Assembly: GCA_964448105.1 (NCBI GenBank)
Contig: CAYUVK010000110.1
Location: 1-17,676 of the forward strand
Direction: 5' to 3'
DNA from: CAVQBP01 sp964448105
GTDB lineage: Bacteria > Bacteroidota > Ignavibacteria > Ignavibacteriales > Ignavibacteriaceae
Length of the DNA stretch: 17,676 bases
Shown here: piece after piece, positions 1-8,226 of the stretch
Position numbering within the stretch: position 1 is the first letter of the stretch
Layout: each line of letters opens with the position of its first letter
Translations under genes and position numbers: made by a program
Notes under the pieces: generated by a model
What the model was told of the DNA's origin: nothing
The model's input: only the letters and a program-made list of their open reading frames with translations
Database searches by the model: none

Positions 1-51
1 TCCCTCGAAATGACACTTTCTTACTTTTTAGTCACCCCCTGAGGGGAGGTT
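1..51. repeat. Hairpin-bearing spacer downstream of nuoM
   Basis: This is the non-coding end of the window, downstream of nuoM on the minus strand. It contains a short perfect stem, CCCC (36-39), loop TGA, GGGG (43-46), with no T-run after it in the direction of nuoM transcription, so it is not a convincing intrinsic terminator. Bases 5-13 read TCGAAATGA, the complement of the word TCATTTCGA, which from memory is common in dispersed intergenic repeats of Bacteroidota-like genomes. I infer that this is the edge of an intergenic repeat between nuoM and the next gene, expected to be nuoN but not visible here. Confidence 0.35.
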
Positions 52-1653
52 CTAAAATCTTAAAGAACTATAAAAAGTTTGTGCGTGCGCCATAAAATTA
101 ACCATCTGGTTTACAGATGAATTCATCAAATTGAGCATTGAAGACGGATAAACACCAATGAAAATTACTATAATACTTAAAGGAACAAGCATTGCATATT
201 CTCTGAATGTCATGTCCGGGAGAGTGTTCCATCTTTCGTTCAACTTGCCAAGATAGACTCTTTGCAAAGTCCATAACATATACCCTGCACCCAATAAGAT
301 TCCAGCTGTAGAAATAATTGCTAAAGTTCGAATAGTATCTACACCGAAACTACCGATAAATACAAATGATTCCGAAATGAAACCGCTTAATCCCGGCAAT
401 CCTATAGCAGCGAAAAATGCAACTGTTACAAATCCTGTATATATCGGCATTTGAGAAGCCAGGCCGCCAAAATCTTCAAGTCCTCTTGTATGAGCTCTAT
501 CGTAAATAATTCCTACAATGATAAAGAGCATTGCTGTTATTGTGCCATGATTGAACATCTGGAGAACTGCGCCGGAAATTCCAATGGTTGTTAATGATGC
601 CATTCCCAACAAAACAAAGCCCATATGCGAAACCGAGGAATATGCAATAAGCTTCTTGAAATCCTTCTGAGCCATTGCACAAAAAGCGCCATAAATAATA
701 TTTACCATCCCGAATAATGCAATATACCACATCAAATCCTTTGTTATTTCCGGGAAGATAGGGAAACATACCCTGAGTATTCCGTAAGTTCCCATTTTTA
801 AGAGTACACCAGCAAGTATAACACTTATAGCCGTAGGGGCTTCAACATGTGCATCGGGAAGCCATGTATGGAACGGGAACATAGGTATTTTAATAGCGAA
901 TCCTATAAATAATGCAAGGTACGCTATTAGCCTTAAGTTGTTTGGATTAAATGGAGAAAGAATTCCTGTGGCTGTAAAATTATGAGGATCCATCATTGCC
1001 AGCATATTAAAGGTGAATACTTTACTTCCGTCTGCAAGTACCTCAGTAGAACTAAAATATAAACCAATAATAGCTAGCAAAATAAATACACTGCCTAATA
1101 AAGTATAAAGGAAGAATTTAATTGCTGCGTATTCTTTTCTCGGGCCGCCCCAAATACCGATTAAGAAATACATAGGAAGAAGCATTAATTCCCAGAAAAT
1201 GTAGAAAAGGAAAAAATCCAAAGCGACGAAAACCCCCATCATCCCGGTATCTAAAAGAAGAAAGAGTGCAAAATAACCTTTAACGGATTTGTTAATAGTC
1301 CATGATGAAAAAGTTGCTATGAAAGTTACAATAGCAGTAAGCAGCACTAAAGGTGCACTTATACCGTCAATGGCAAGAAAATAATCAACTTTGATCCTGC
1401 CGACCCAGGATAAACCGGAAATATCAATCCATCTGAATTTTTCTATAAACTGAAAAGATTTCGGGTCGTAAATTCCGCCAAGTGAATAATTAAAGTTAAT
1501 CATAATTATTGCTGCCAGTATAACCTGGATGCCGGTTACTACCAGTGTTAAGCTTTTAATTACTTTAGCTTCTGATTTAGGAATGCAAAGAATTGCAACC
1601 ATTCCTACAATTGGCAGAAAAGTTATAAGCGATAAAATTGGAAAATTTCCCAT
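52..1653 (-). CDS. nuoM: NADH-quinone oxidoreductase subunit M (proton-pumping antiporter-like subunit)
   Basis: NuoM is one of the three antiporter-like proton-pumping subunits in the membrane arm of complex I. The 533-residue protein is hydrophobic throughout, with about 14 likely membrane helices, close to the usual family length. Family signatures are visible: the helix with FWELMLLPMYFLIG around 153-166, whose E155 matches the conserved transport glutamate; K255 followed by PMFPFHTWLPDAHVEAPT (256-273); and a second conserved lysine at K286. The ATG lies 9 bases after the nuoL stop, preceded by the purine-rich AGAGAAAG, a plausible ribosome site. It is the last complex I gene in view; nuoN would be expected next but lies outside the window. 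The assignment is secure. Confidence 0.97.
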   Translation of the reverse strand: MGNFPILSLITFLPIVGMVAILCIPKSEAKVIKSLTLVVTGIQVILAAIIMINFNYSLGGIYDPKSFQFIEKFRWIDISGLSWVGRIKVDYFLAIDGISAPLVLLTAIVTFIATFSSWTINKSVKGYFALFLLLDTGMMGVFVALDFFLFYIFWELMLLPMYFLIGIWGGPRKEYAAIKFFLYTLLGSVFILLAIIGLYFSSTEVLADGSKVFTFNMLAMMDPHNFTATGILSPFNPNNLRLIAYLALFIGFAIKIPMFPFHTWLPDAHVEAPTAISVILAGVLLKMGTYGILRVCFPIFPEITKDLMWYIALFGMVNIIYGAFCAMAQKDFKKLIAYSSVSHMGFVLLGMASLTTIGISGAVLQMFNHGTITAMLFIIVGIIYDRAHTRGLEDFGGLASQMPIYTGFVTVAFFAAIGLPGLSGFISESFVFIGSFGVDTIRTLAIISTAGILLGAGYMLWTLQRVYLGKLNERWNTLPDMTFREYAMLVPLSIIVIFIGVYPSSMLNLMNSSVNQMVNFMAHAQTFYSSLRF

Positions 1654-1662
1654 ATTCTTTCT

Positions 1663-3771
1663 CTAAAATGTCTTAAATAAAAATAAAAGTATAATTAATG
1701 AAAACACTACAAATATTATGTATGTCTGAACTTTACCTGTCTGAAACCGTCTTAAAATTAAACCAACGAAGCCGCTGAAATAAGCAGTAAAATTGACAAC
1801 ACCGTCAACGACAACATTATCAAACATGCCGCTGAATTTTGATAAACTTTTTGTTACAGTTGCGGTACCATTTACTATTCCATCAATAACATTAGCATCG
1901 AACCATGCCAAAGCTCTGCTCAATGCCAAAGTACCTGCTACAAAAACAGCATCATAAAACTCATCGAAATACCATTTATTATAAGAAAGCTTATACAATG
2001 GCTTAAATCGTTCCGCTAATTTATCCGCAGATATTTTTTCCCATTGGTACATTAAGAAAGCTAGTAACAATCCTGAGATTGCCATCAATAATGAAAGAAT
2101 CATTGTAGGAATATGTGCATGATGCATTGCCTCCATATAGGTATCGGAATAAATTAATTCTTCTTTAGCTACTTCTACCTCTCCTTCAACTTTGGGTTGA
2201 TTAACTTCAGTTTTCATAAATGAATATCGAGCATTATTAGGTACTGATATCTCTGGAGTTTTTACCCAGTTAGATAAAAACCATCCTTGTTCCGGACCGA
2301 AAGGATTTGGTGTGTACCAGATGAAAATTGAAAGTGACGACAGAACCACTAAAGGAAGCACCATATTAAACGGAGACTCATGTGCGTGTGCATATTTTTC
2401 TTCGTTGCGAGGTTTTCCATGGAATGTCAATATAATCAATCGAAACATGTAGAATGCCGTAAGTATTGCAACTAAGAAACCTATAAATGGGAAGAACCAA
2501 TATCCAGTTAGTGAAGCGAATGCATAAGAACCGAGCAGAATCCCATCTTTGCTAAGGAATCCGGATGTTAACGGGATCCCTGATAATGCCAATGATGCAA
2601 CAACGAAAGTAATATAGGTTAACGGCATTTTCTTTCTTAATCCGCCCATTTTTGTTATATCCTGTTCATGATGCATTGCGTGAATAACCGAACCTGATCC
2701 AAGGAATAGACAAGCTTTAAAGAACGCATGAGTAATTAAATGGAAGAAAGCAAACTGGTAGGCTCCCACACCCAAAGCCATGACCATATAACCGAGCTGG
2801 CTGATTGTTGAATAAGCCAGAACTTTTTTAATATCGTTTTGTGTTAAGGCGATTGTTGCCGGGATGAATGCAGAGAGGGCTCCGATAATCGCAATCACAA
2901 GGAGTGCGTCCCCAGTCAATATTGTAAAGATCCTGGTAACAAAGAATACTCCGGCTGCAACCATTGTAGCAGCATGAATTAAAGCGCTTACAGGTGTTGG
3001 ACCTTCCATTGCATCCGGCAGCCAAACATGAAGAGGAAACTGGGCTGATTTTCCTACTGCACCGCAGAACAGCAATATACCGGCTACTGTTAAACCGGTT
3101 TCACTATTGAAGGGCAAATGTCCATGTGCAATTGCTGTAAATATTTCATGAAAAGAAAAAGTGTGATAAGTAGTAAAAAGAATTAATATCCCAAGCAGCA
3201 TTCCGATGTCGCCTATCCTATTTACAATAAAGGCTTTTTTACCAGCATCTGCTGCAGATTTTTTCTCAAACCAAAAACCAATTAATAAATATGAGGATAA
3301 ACCAACAAGCTCCCAAAAGATATACATCATTAAGAAGTTGTGGGTAAGTACTATTCCGGACATTGAAAAGGTGAATATTCCAAGAAAAGCAAAATACCGG
3401 GAATATCTTTTATCACCTTTCATATAATCAATTGAGAAAAGGTGAACAACAAAGCTTATTAGGTTTACAGCTAAAATCATTATAACTGCAATATTATCTA
3501 ATAATATACCTAAGTTTATCGTTAGCTTTTTAAGAACCGGGATATTTCCGAAATCTATCCAAACAAATTCCCCGGTTATATCAGTATGCAAATAATAGGT
3601 TAATTTAGTATAGGCTAGTATAGCCGATAAAACAAATGCTGCAAAGATCGTAAAGATTTCAAAGTAAAATAATTTTGAAAACTTTTTACCAAAGAAAATT
3701 GTTACGGTAAATCCTAAAAGAGGAAGGAATAAAATAACAACAGCTAAACTTATAAGCGAAGATTCAGTCAT
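1663..3771 (-). CDS. nuoL: NADH-quinone oxidoreductase subunit L (distal proton-pumping subunit)
   Basis: NuoL is the distal antiporter-like subunit of complex I and carries the long lateral helix. Visible signatures are FWELVGLSSYLLIGFW (152-167, with E154 matching the transport glutamate), GKSAQFPLHVWLPDAMEGP (240-258, with K241), H265 in the SALIHAATMVAAG segment, and the SKDG motif with K408. At 702 residues it is longer than many NuoL proteins (about 610-650). The extra length includes a polar, acidic stretch at about 505-548 just before the long C-terminal part, probably a loop outside the membrane. The ATG has no clear Shine-Dalgarno site. It is separated from nuoK by the longest spacer in this operon (128 bases), which is rich in inverted repeats and could affect its expression relative to the upstream genes. 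Confidence 0.97.
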   Translation of the reverse strand: MTESSLISLAVVILFLPLLGFTVTIFFGKKFSKLFYFEIFTIFAAFVLSAILAYTKLTYYLHTDITGEFVWIDFGNIPVLKKLTINLGILLDNIAVIMILAVNLISFVVHLFSIDYMKGDKRYSRYFAFLGIFTFSMSGIVLTHNFLMMYIFWELVGLSSYLLIGFWFEKKSAADAGKKAFIVNRIGDIGMLLGILILFTTYHTFSFHEIFTAIAHGHLPFNSETGLTVAGILLFCGAVGKSAQFPLHVWLPDAMEGPTPVSALIHAATMVAAGVFFVTRIFTILTGDALLVIAIIGALSAFIPATIALTQNDIKKVLAYSTISQLGYMVMALGVGAYQFAFFHLITHAFFKACLFLGSGSVIHAMHHEQDITKMGGLRKKMPLTYITFVVASLALSGIPLTSGFLSKDGILLGSYAFASLTGYWFFPFIGFLVAILTAFYMFRLIILTFHGKPRNEEKYAHAHESPFNMVLPLVVLSSLSIFIWYTPNPFGPEQGWFLSNWVKTPEISVPNNARYSFMKTEVNQPKVEGEVEVAKEELIYSDTYMEAMHHAHIPTMILSLLMAISGLLLAFLMYQWEKISADKLAERFKPLYKLSYNKWYFDEFYDAVFVAGTLALSRALAWFDANVIDGIVNGTATVTKSLSKFSGMFDNVVVDGVVNFTAYFSGFVGLILRRFQTGKVQTYIIFVVFSLIILLFLFKTF

Positions 3772-3899
3772 ATAATTTTTAATAATTCTTTAATTTCGGG
3801 TTTCTGAGCCCGAGGCTCATCAGTCTTTGGCTGAGAAATTCAAATTTCGGATTTTTTTCATTTCAGTTCGCAATCCGAAATCCAGAATTCGAAATTCGT
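3772..3899. repeat. Inverted-repeat cluster in the nuoK-nuoL spacer
   Basis: No gene is seen here. The 128 bases hold several inverted repeats: TGAGCC (3805-3810) loop CGA GGCTCA (3814-3819), perfect; CAGTC (3821-3825) loop TTT GGCTG (3829-3833), with one wobble pair; and ATTTCGGATT (3844-3853) with AATCCGAAAT (3872-3881), perfect 10-base arms around an 18-base loop. A longer outer pairing of 3802-3810 with 3829-3837 (8 of 9 pairs) would exclude the two small hairpins. There is no T-run suited to intrinsic termination in the nuo direction. I infer a REP-like or processing element within the operon. Confidence 0.6.
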
Positions 3900-4211
3900 T
3901 CAGTCTTTCAAAGTGTCAATTTCGTCAACATTTACTGTTGAAAATTGTTTATATATATTTAACACTATTGCTAATGCAACAGCGGCTTCTGCTGCTGCTA
4001 GAACAATTACAAACAAAGCCATCAACTGTCCGGGATAACCCAGGTTTCCGAATTTGGAAAATGCAATAAAATTTATATTAGCAGCATTAAGAATTAGTTC
4101 AATTCCCATCAAGACCATTACAGCATTTTTTCTTGTAACAATACCGAATATTCCCAGTGAGAATAAAACAGTACTAATAAATAAAAAATGATTTAATCCT
4201 ACATGTATCAT
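3900..4211 (-). CDS. nuoK: NADH-quinone oxidoreductase subunit K
   Basis: NuoK is a small membrane subunit (mitochondrial ND4L equivalent) at the junction between the quinone-binding part and the antiporter subunits; its glutamates form part of the central proton path. The 103-residue length is typical, with three predicted membrane helices. The two signature glutamates are visible: E38 in MGIELILNAANI (35-46) and E75 in AAAEAAVALAIVLNIY (72-87). The start is 2 bases after the nuoJ stop, indicating translational coupling. After its stop comes the 128-base repeat-rich spacer before nuoL. Confidence 0.97.
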   Translation of the reverse strand: MIHVGLNHFLFISTVLFSLGIFGIVTRKNAVMVLMGIELILNAANINFIAFSKFGNLGYPGQLMALFVIVLAAAEAAVALAIVLNIYKQFSTVNVDEIDTLKD

Positions 4212-4213
4212 AA

Positions 4214-4702
4214 TTATTTTCTTGCTATTGTTGCTGCGCCTATAAGCGCAATTAAAAGAAGTATCCCTAATAATTCGAAAACAACGACATACTGGTTCAT
4301 TAGAAGGACACCTAGATTATGTGTTGTTGATAAGGTAATTTCTATATTACCTGTTTTCCAGTTTGTATTAATAAATGTATAATATAAAAAGCTTCCGAGA
4401 GCGCCTACACCTATAACAGCAGGTACAATCTGCCATGCACCCGATTTTATTTGTACATTAGTAATTTTATTAGTTAACATTACTCCGAATATCATAAGTA
4501 TTAAAATTCCGCCTACATATACTATTAACTGAACTATAGCGACAAAATCAGCACCCAGAAGAATATAAATACCCGCAACTCCGAAAAAAGTGAACAATAA
4601 ATAGAATGCTGAATGAACGATGTTCCTGACAATTACAACGAAAATTGAAGAGATAACTGTTATAACTGCGAATAAATAAAATATTATATCATAAATGTTC
4701 AT
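4214..4702 (-). CDS. nuoJ: NADH-quinone oxidoreductase subunit J
   Basis: NuoJ (ND6 equivalent) is a membrane subunit of complex I that couples the quinone site to the proton channels. The 162-residue protein has about five hydrophobic helices. The third helix region, IVQLIVYVGGILILMIFGVM (about 56-75), is the conserved segment that contains the family's pi-bulge and the Y-V-G-G motif. The segment between helices 4 and 5 is a polar loop near 110-130. The start lies 5 bases after the nuoI stop and 2 bases separate its stop from nuoK. Position and sequence agree, so the call is secure. Confidence 0.96.
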   Translation of the reverse strand: MNIYDIIFYLFAVITVISSIFVVIVRNIVHSAFYLLFTFFGVAGIYILLGADFVAIVQLIVYVGGILILMIFGVMLTNKITNVQIKSGAWQIVPAVIGVGALGSFLYYTFINTNWKTGNIEITLSTTHNLGVLLMNQYVVVFELLGILLLIALIGAATIARK

Positions 4703-4707
4703 GAGCT

Positions 4708-5421
4708 TTAATTCTTACCTTCTTCTGAACTTTTATCTTGATTTATATTACTATTAACATTTTCTTTTGCAGTATTATTTCCTGCACTTGCTGAACTATT
4801 AGGTTTTTCATTACCAGGTTCTTTTTTATCCGCCGGTTTTGCAATAGTTTTTTTTACTTCCGGGTTTACGGCGGCTTCGGCTTTTTTCTTTGCAGCCTCG
4901 GCGGCTGCCGTGGCTTTTTGTGCTGCTTTTTCTGCTTCAAATTTTGCAAAATTATCTTTCTTCTCTATTACTTCCTGAGGTGTTAGAGTTATAAAATTGT
5001 AAAGCAGATTACCTCTTTCATATTCCGAAAATTCGTAAACATCGGTCATATAAATACATTCAGTAGGGCAGGGGAATACACATAACTGGCAGTAGCAGCA
5101 CTTTGCAATATCAATATCAAACTGTGTTACCCATAAAACTTTCTTTTTGCCGTTTGAAGTTTTTCCCAAATCTTCAGTCGGTAATGATTTAACCGTTTCG
5201 ATTGTAATACAATCTACTGGGCAAGCACGAGCGCATTGATCGCAACCAATGCAATCATCCATATTTACATAAAGACGATTTCTTTCTCTTTGGGGAAGTG
5301 TTAATTTTTCATCCGGATATTGAATAGTTACTGCCGGAACGAAAAGATGTTTTAAGGTAACTTTCATTCCAATGAAAACTGTTGTTAAACCCATCCAGAT
5401 ATTATTTAAATATTCTTTCAT
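4708..5421 (-). CDS. nuoI: NADH-quinone oxidoreductase subunit I (two 4Fe-4S ferredoxin-like subunit) with long charged tail
   Basis: NuoI carries clusters N6a and N6b and passes electrons to NuoB. Two full ferredoxin motifs are visible: C57-x2-C60-x2-C63-x3-C67-P and C108-x2-C111-x2-C114-x3-C118-P. The conserved core ends near residue 155. Beyond it is an odd low-complexity tail of about 80 residues, first alanine, lysine and glutamate rich (about 155-198), then asparagine, serine, lysine and glutamate rich to residue 237. Many family members are about 150-180 residues long, so the tail is an addition. Because NuoE, NuoF and NuoG are not encoded here, the NuoI face could be where another electron donor docks; that is inference. 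The start is 3 bases after the nuoH stop, with weak AAGAG just before ATG. Confidence 0.96.
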   Translation of the reverse strand: MKEYLNNIWMGLTTVFIGMKVTLKHLFVPAVTIQYPDEKLTLPQRERNRLYVNMDDCIGCDQCARACPVDCITIETVKSLPTEDLGKTSNGKKKVLWVTQFDIDIAKCCYCQLCVFPCPTECIYMTDVYEFSEYERGNLLYNFITLTPQEVIEKKDNFAKFEAEKAAQKATAAAEAAKKKAEAAVNPEVKKTIAKPADKKEPGNEKPNSSASAGNNTAKENVNSNINQDKSSEEGKN

Positions 5422-5424
5422 CTC

Positions 5425-6498
5425 TTATAAGACAGTAATTATTCCGACAATTAACAAATTAACAAACGCTATTGGAATTAAATATTTCCAGCATAAAGCC
5501 ATAAGCTGGTCAACTCTCAACCTAGGTAAAGTCCATCTTAACCACATTTGTACAAAAACAAAGAAAACTCCTTTAGCAACAAACCAGAAAAATTGTTCTA
5601 TAGGAATTAACCAATGAGCATTGAAAAGATTTCCAAGATAGCCAAATGGAGATTGATAACCGCCTAAGAATAGAGCCACAACTACTACAGAAACTGCAAA
5701 CATATTTGCATATTCTGCTAAGAAGAACATTGCAAATTTCATCCCTGAATATTCCGTATGATAACCTGAAACTAATTCTGATTCTGCTTCAGGTATATCA
5801 AAAGGTGTTCTATTTACTTCTGCAAGTGTACTTATATAAATAATGATGAATCCGGCAATCATTAGAGGAATAAAAATAAATTTAGCAACTCCGAAATCAG
5901 GTCCACCAAAAATCATCCAATTCCAGAAATAACCGGTTTGCATTTCGCTTAAGGTTCGCAAATTCATTGTCCCGGTTATCATTACCATTGTAAGTACAAC
6001 AAGAATTGTCGGGATTTCGTAACTGACAATTTGAGCAGCAGACCTCATGGCTCCGAGCAGAGAGTATTTATTATTACTCGACCAGCCTGCCATCAAAATT
6101 CCTGCAACAACCAAACCGGAAATACCAATGATAAAGAATATACCAAGGTCAATATTGGAGCCAATAAAAATGCTTGATAAAGGAATTACTGCAAATGCTG
6201 CATAGCTTCCTGCAAAAACTAAAATGGGTGCTAAATTAAATAGTGGTTTGTCATTATCTGTTGCAACTATATCTTCTTTTTGGATTAATTTTATTAGGTC
6301 TGCAATTGTTTGAAGCCAGCCATGCCAGCCGACTCTCATTGGACCCAGCCTATCCTGCATATGAGCGGAAACTTTTCTTTCCAGCCAAACGGCAACAAGA
6401 GTAAAAGGAAGAACTAGAATGAAGAGAGGGATTAAGCTTGAGACAAGCATTGCAAGAACATCATTGCCGAATAACTTTAAGAAGAAATCGTATATCAT
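5425..6498 (-). CDS. nuoH: NADH-quinone oxidoreductase subunit H
   Basis: NuoH (ND1 equivalent) forms the membrane half of the quinone-binding chamber, together with NuoB and NuoD. The 357-residue protein has about eight to nine membrane helices. Family signatures are visible: ERKVSAHMQDRLGPMRVG (40-57) near the N-terminus, and the conserved loop LAEVNRTPFDIPEAESELV (225-243) followed by GYHTEYSGMKFAMFFLAEY (245-263), with acidic residues that line the proton entry path. Its ATG overlaps the nuoD stop in an ATGA arrangement at 6495-6498, leaving no space for nuoE, nuoF or nuoG, which sit at this position in 14-gene nuo operons. The assignment is secure. Confidence 0.97.
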   Translation of the reverse strand: MIYDFFLKLFGNDVLAMLVSSLIPLFILVLPFTLVAVWLERKVSAHMQDRLGPMRVGWHGWLQTIADLIKLIQKEDIVATDNDKPLFNLAPILVFAGSYAAFAVIPLSSIFIGSNIDLGIFFIIGISGLVVAGILMAGWSSNNKYSLLGAMRSAAQIVSYEIPTILVVLTMVMITGTMNLRTLSEMQTGYFWNWMIFGGPDFGVAKFIFIPLMIAGFIIIYISTLAEVNRTPFDIPEAESELVSGYHTEYSGMKFAMFFLAEYANMFAVSVVVVALFLGGYQSPFGYLGNLFNAHWLIPIEQFFWFVAKGVFFVFVQMWLRWTLPRLRVDQLMALCWKYLIPIAFVNLLIVGIITVL

Positions 6499-7649
6499 CT
6501 ATCTACCTCTCCAAGAACAATATCAACACTTCCCAAAATTGTAATTATATCTGCAACCATATGACCTCTGCACAATTCATCCATAACTCCGAGATTTACA
6601 AATGAAGGACCCCTGACTTTAACTCTGAAAGGATTAGGAGTTCCATTGCTGATTATAAAATATCCCAGTTCTCCGCGCGGATTTTCAATCCTTGCATAAA
6701 CTTGACCGACAGGTGGTTTAACTCTTTTCGGAATTGCAGATGTTACATCACCTTCCGGAAGCTGTTCTAAAGCTTGTTCAATAATTTTTAAGCTTTCCGA
6801 CATTTCCAGAACTCTTACAAAATACCTATCCCAGCTATCACCAACCGTTCCCATTAAACCCTGTCCAACAGGAATATCGAAATCAAATTTATTATAAACT
6901 GAATACGGATCGTTTTTTCTGAGATCCCATTTTAACCCTGAACCGCGAAGCATAGGACCTGTAACGCCGAAGTTTATCGCAGTTTCAACCGGCAGAATGC
7001 CAACATTAGCAGTTCTTTCGGTAAAAATTCTATTGTAAGATAGAAGATCGTTCAATTCTTTAATTTTTGGTTTAAAGTAAGATGTAAATTCTTTTGCGAG
7101 TCTTACAAAATCAGGGTGAAGGTCGTGAGATAGGCCACCAACCCATATGTAATTATACAGTAATCTTGCCCCGCAGGTTATTTCAAAGAGGTTAAGAATC
7201 TTCTCTCGATCTCTAAAACAGAAGAGAAAAGGAGTGAATGCGCCAATGTCCGCACCATATGTTCCAAGAGCCACAAGATGAGAGGCAATTCTTTGCAATT
7301 CCGCCATTATAACTCTTATATATTCAACTCTTTCAGGAATTTCAATACCGAGTAATTTTTCAACAGCAACTGCATAACCGAATTCATTTCCCATCGAAGC
7401 AAGATAATCTATTCTATCAGTATAAGGGATAACTTGAGGATAAGTCATTGCTTCCGCATGCTTTTCAAAGCATCTATGAAGATAACCGATATGAGGAATG
7501 ACTTTAGTTATAACTTCACCTTCAAGCTGAAGTTCTAATCGCAACACACCGTGAGTGGAAGGATGCTGCGGTCCCATGTTGAGGATCATCTCCTCAGTTC
7601 TCAGGTTTCCGCTTTTAGTTTTAATATTTTCTTCTATTTCTACAGGCAT
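6495..7649 (-). CDS. nuoD: NADH-quinone oxidoreductase subunit D (49 kDa quinone-site subunit)
   Basis: NuoD is the peripheral-arm subunit that, with NuoB, forms the quinone reduction site; it descends from the large subunit of NiFe hydrogenases but lacks the metal site. The 384-residue length is typical of an unfused NuoD. The quinone-site loop is seen as GPQHPSTHGVLRL (26-38) with H29 and H33, followed by HRCFEKHAE and the IDYLASMGNEFGYAVAVE segment. The C-terminus carries RGELGYFIISNGTPNPFRVK and ends in the family-typical VLGEVDR. It overlaps nuoH by 4 bases. The start has no good Shine-Dalgarno site; it follows a 46-base spacer with two hairpins after nuoC. Confidence 0.98.
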   Translation of the reverse strand: MPVEIEENIKTKSGNLRTEEMILNMGPQHPSTHGVLRLELQLEGEVITKVIPHIGYLHRCFEKHAEAMTYPQVIPYTDRIDYLASMGNEFGYAVAVEKLLGIEIPERVEYIRVIMAELQRIASHLVALGTYGADIGAFTPFLFCFRDREKILNLFEITCGARLLYNYIWVGGLSHDLHPDFVRLAKEFTSYFKPKIKELNDLLSYNRIFTERTANVGILPVETAINFGVTGPMLRGSGLKWDLRKNDPYSVYNKFDFDIPVGQGLMGTVGDSWDRYFVRVLEMSESLKIIEQALEQLPEGDVTSAIPKRVKPPVGQVYARIENPRGELGYFIISNGTPNPFRVKVRGPSFVNLGVMDELCRGHMVADIITILGSVDIVLGEVDR

Positions 7650-7695
7650 CTTTTTTAATTCAAAATTAAAAAGTCAAAATTCAAAAACTTTTGAC
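7650..7695. repeat. Paired AT-rich inverted repeats in the nuoC-nuoD spacer
   Basis: The 46-base spacer is built almost entirely from two perfect 9-base inverted repeats. The first is TTTTTAATT (7652-7660), loop CAA, AATTAAAAA (7664-7672). The second is AAGTCAAAA (7671-7679), loop of 9, TTTTGACTT (7689-7697), which reaches into the nuoC stop codon. The structures are AT-only or nearly so and should be weak in RNA. They may be remnants of a dispersed intergenic repeat rather than a terminator. Confidence 0.55.
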
Positions 7696-8226
7696 TTAAT
7701 ACGGTACTTTCATCCCTTGATAAAACTCCGGATTCTTATAATCTTTTCTTAATGGATGGCCGGCTTCCCAATCATAGGGCATTAAAATTCTTCTTAAATC
7801 AGGATGATTCAAAAATTTTATTCCAATTAAATCATAAGCTTCACGCTCCTGCCAATCAGCATGTCTCCAAACATTGAAAACAGATGCAACTTCAGGGTTT
7901 TCTCTTTGAGTTGAGACTTTTAAACAAAGCTTATGTAGAATTTTTGTAGATTCAATATGATAATACACACTTAATGTTCCGCCAATAATATTCAATGCAC
8001 CGGATTCGTCATTTTTACTTTCACCATTTGCATCATCAACCCCGGAAAGGTTCATTAATGAATCAAATAATAATCCTTCCTCATCTCTTAAAAAAAAACA
8101 TATTTTATCAATCTCTAATGGATCTGCAATAATGAAAGGTTCGACCGGCTGATCTGTTTTTAATTCTAATATTGAATCACCAAACTTTGCTTTTAGTATT
8201 TCAAAAATCTCTTCGATAGTCTTCAT
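7696..8226 (-). CDS. nuoC: NADH-quinone oxidoreductase subunit C (30 kDa subunit)
   Basis: NuoC is a peripheral-arm subunit without cofactors that packs against NuoD. In Escherichia coli the two are fused; here they are separate genes. The 176-residue protein ends with the family signature: ADWQEREAYDLIGIKFLNHP (123-142), then DLRRILMPYDW (143-153) and GHPLRKDY. Its ATG overlaps the nuoB stop by 4 bases (ATGA), indicating translational coupling. Around residues 43-46 the coding strand has a run of nine T (8090-8098), encoding part of Cys-Phe-Phe-Leu, a possible slippage site. A polar segment at about 62-77 is a likely loop. The call is secure. Confidence 0.96.
   Translation of the reverse strand: MKTIEEIFEILKAKFGDSILELKTDQPVEPFIIADPLEIDKICFFLRDEEGLLFDSLMNLSGVDDANGESKNDESGALNIIGGTLSVYYHIESTKILHKLCLKVSTQRENPEVASVFNVWRHADWQEREAYDLIGIKFLNHPDLRRILMPYDWEAGHPLRKDYKNPEFYQGMKVPY

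Noticed and set aside
3800..3823. On the minus strand, CTGATGAG ... GAAAC resembles the core of a hammerhead ribozyme.
   Set aside because: The hairpin between the two core pieces pairs through the TGA that a hammerhead core needs free, leaving three extra bases before GAAAC otherwise. I found no matching stems I and III and no cleavage triplet in the right place.
6495..6498. Possible decayed nuoE, nuoF or nuoG between nuoD and nuoH.
   Set aside because: The two genes overlap by 4 bases, so there is no space for remnants; the absence is a clean gene arrangement, not a frameshift.
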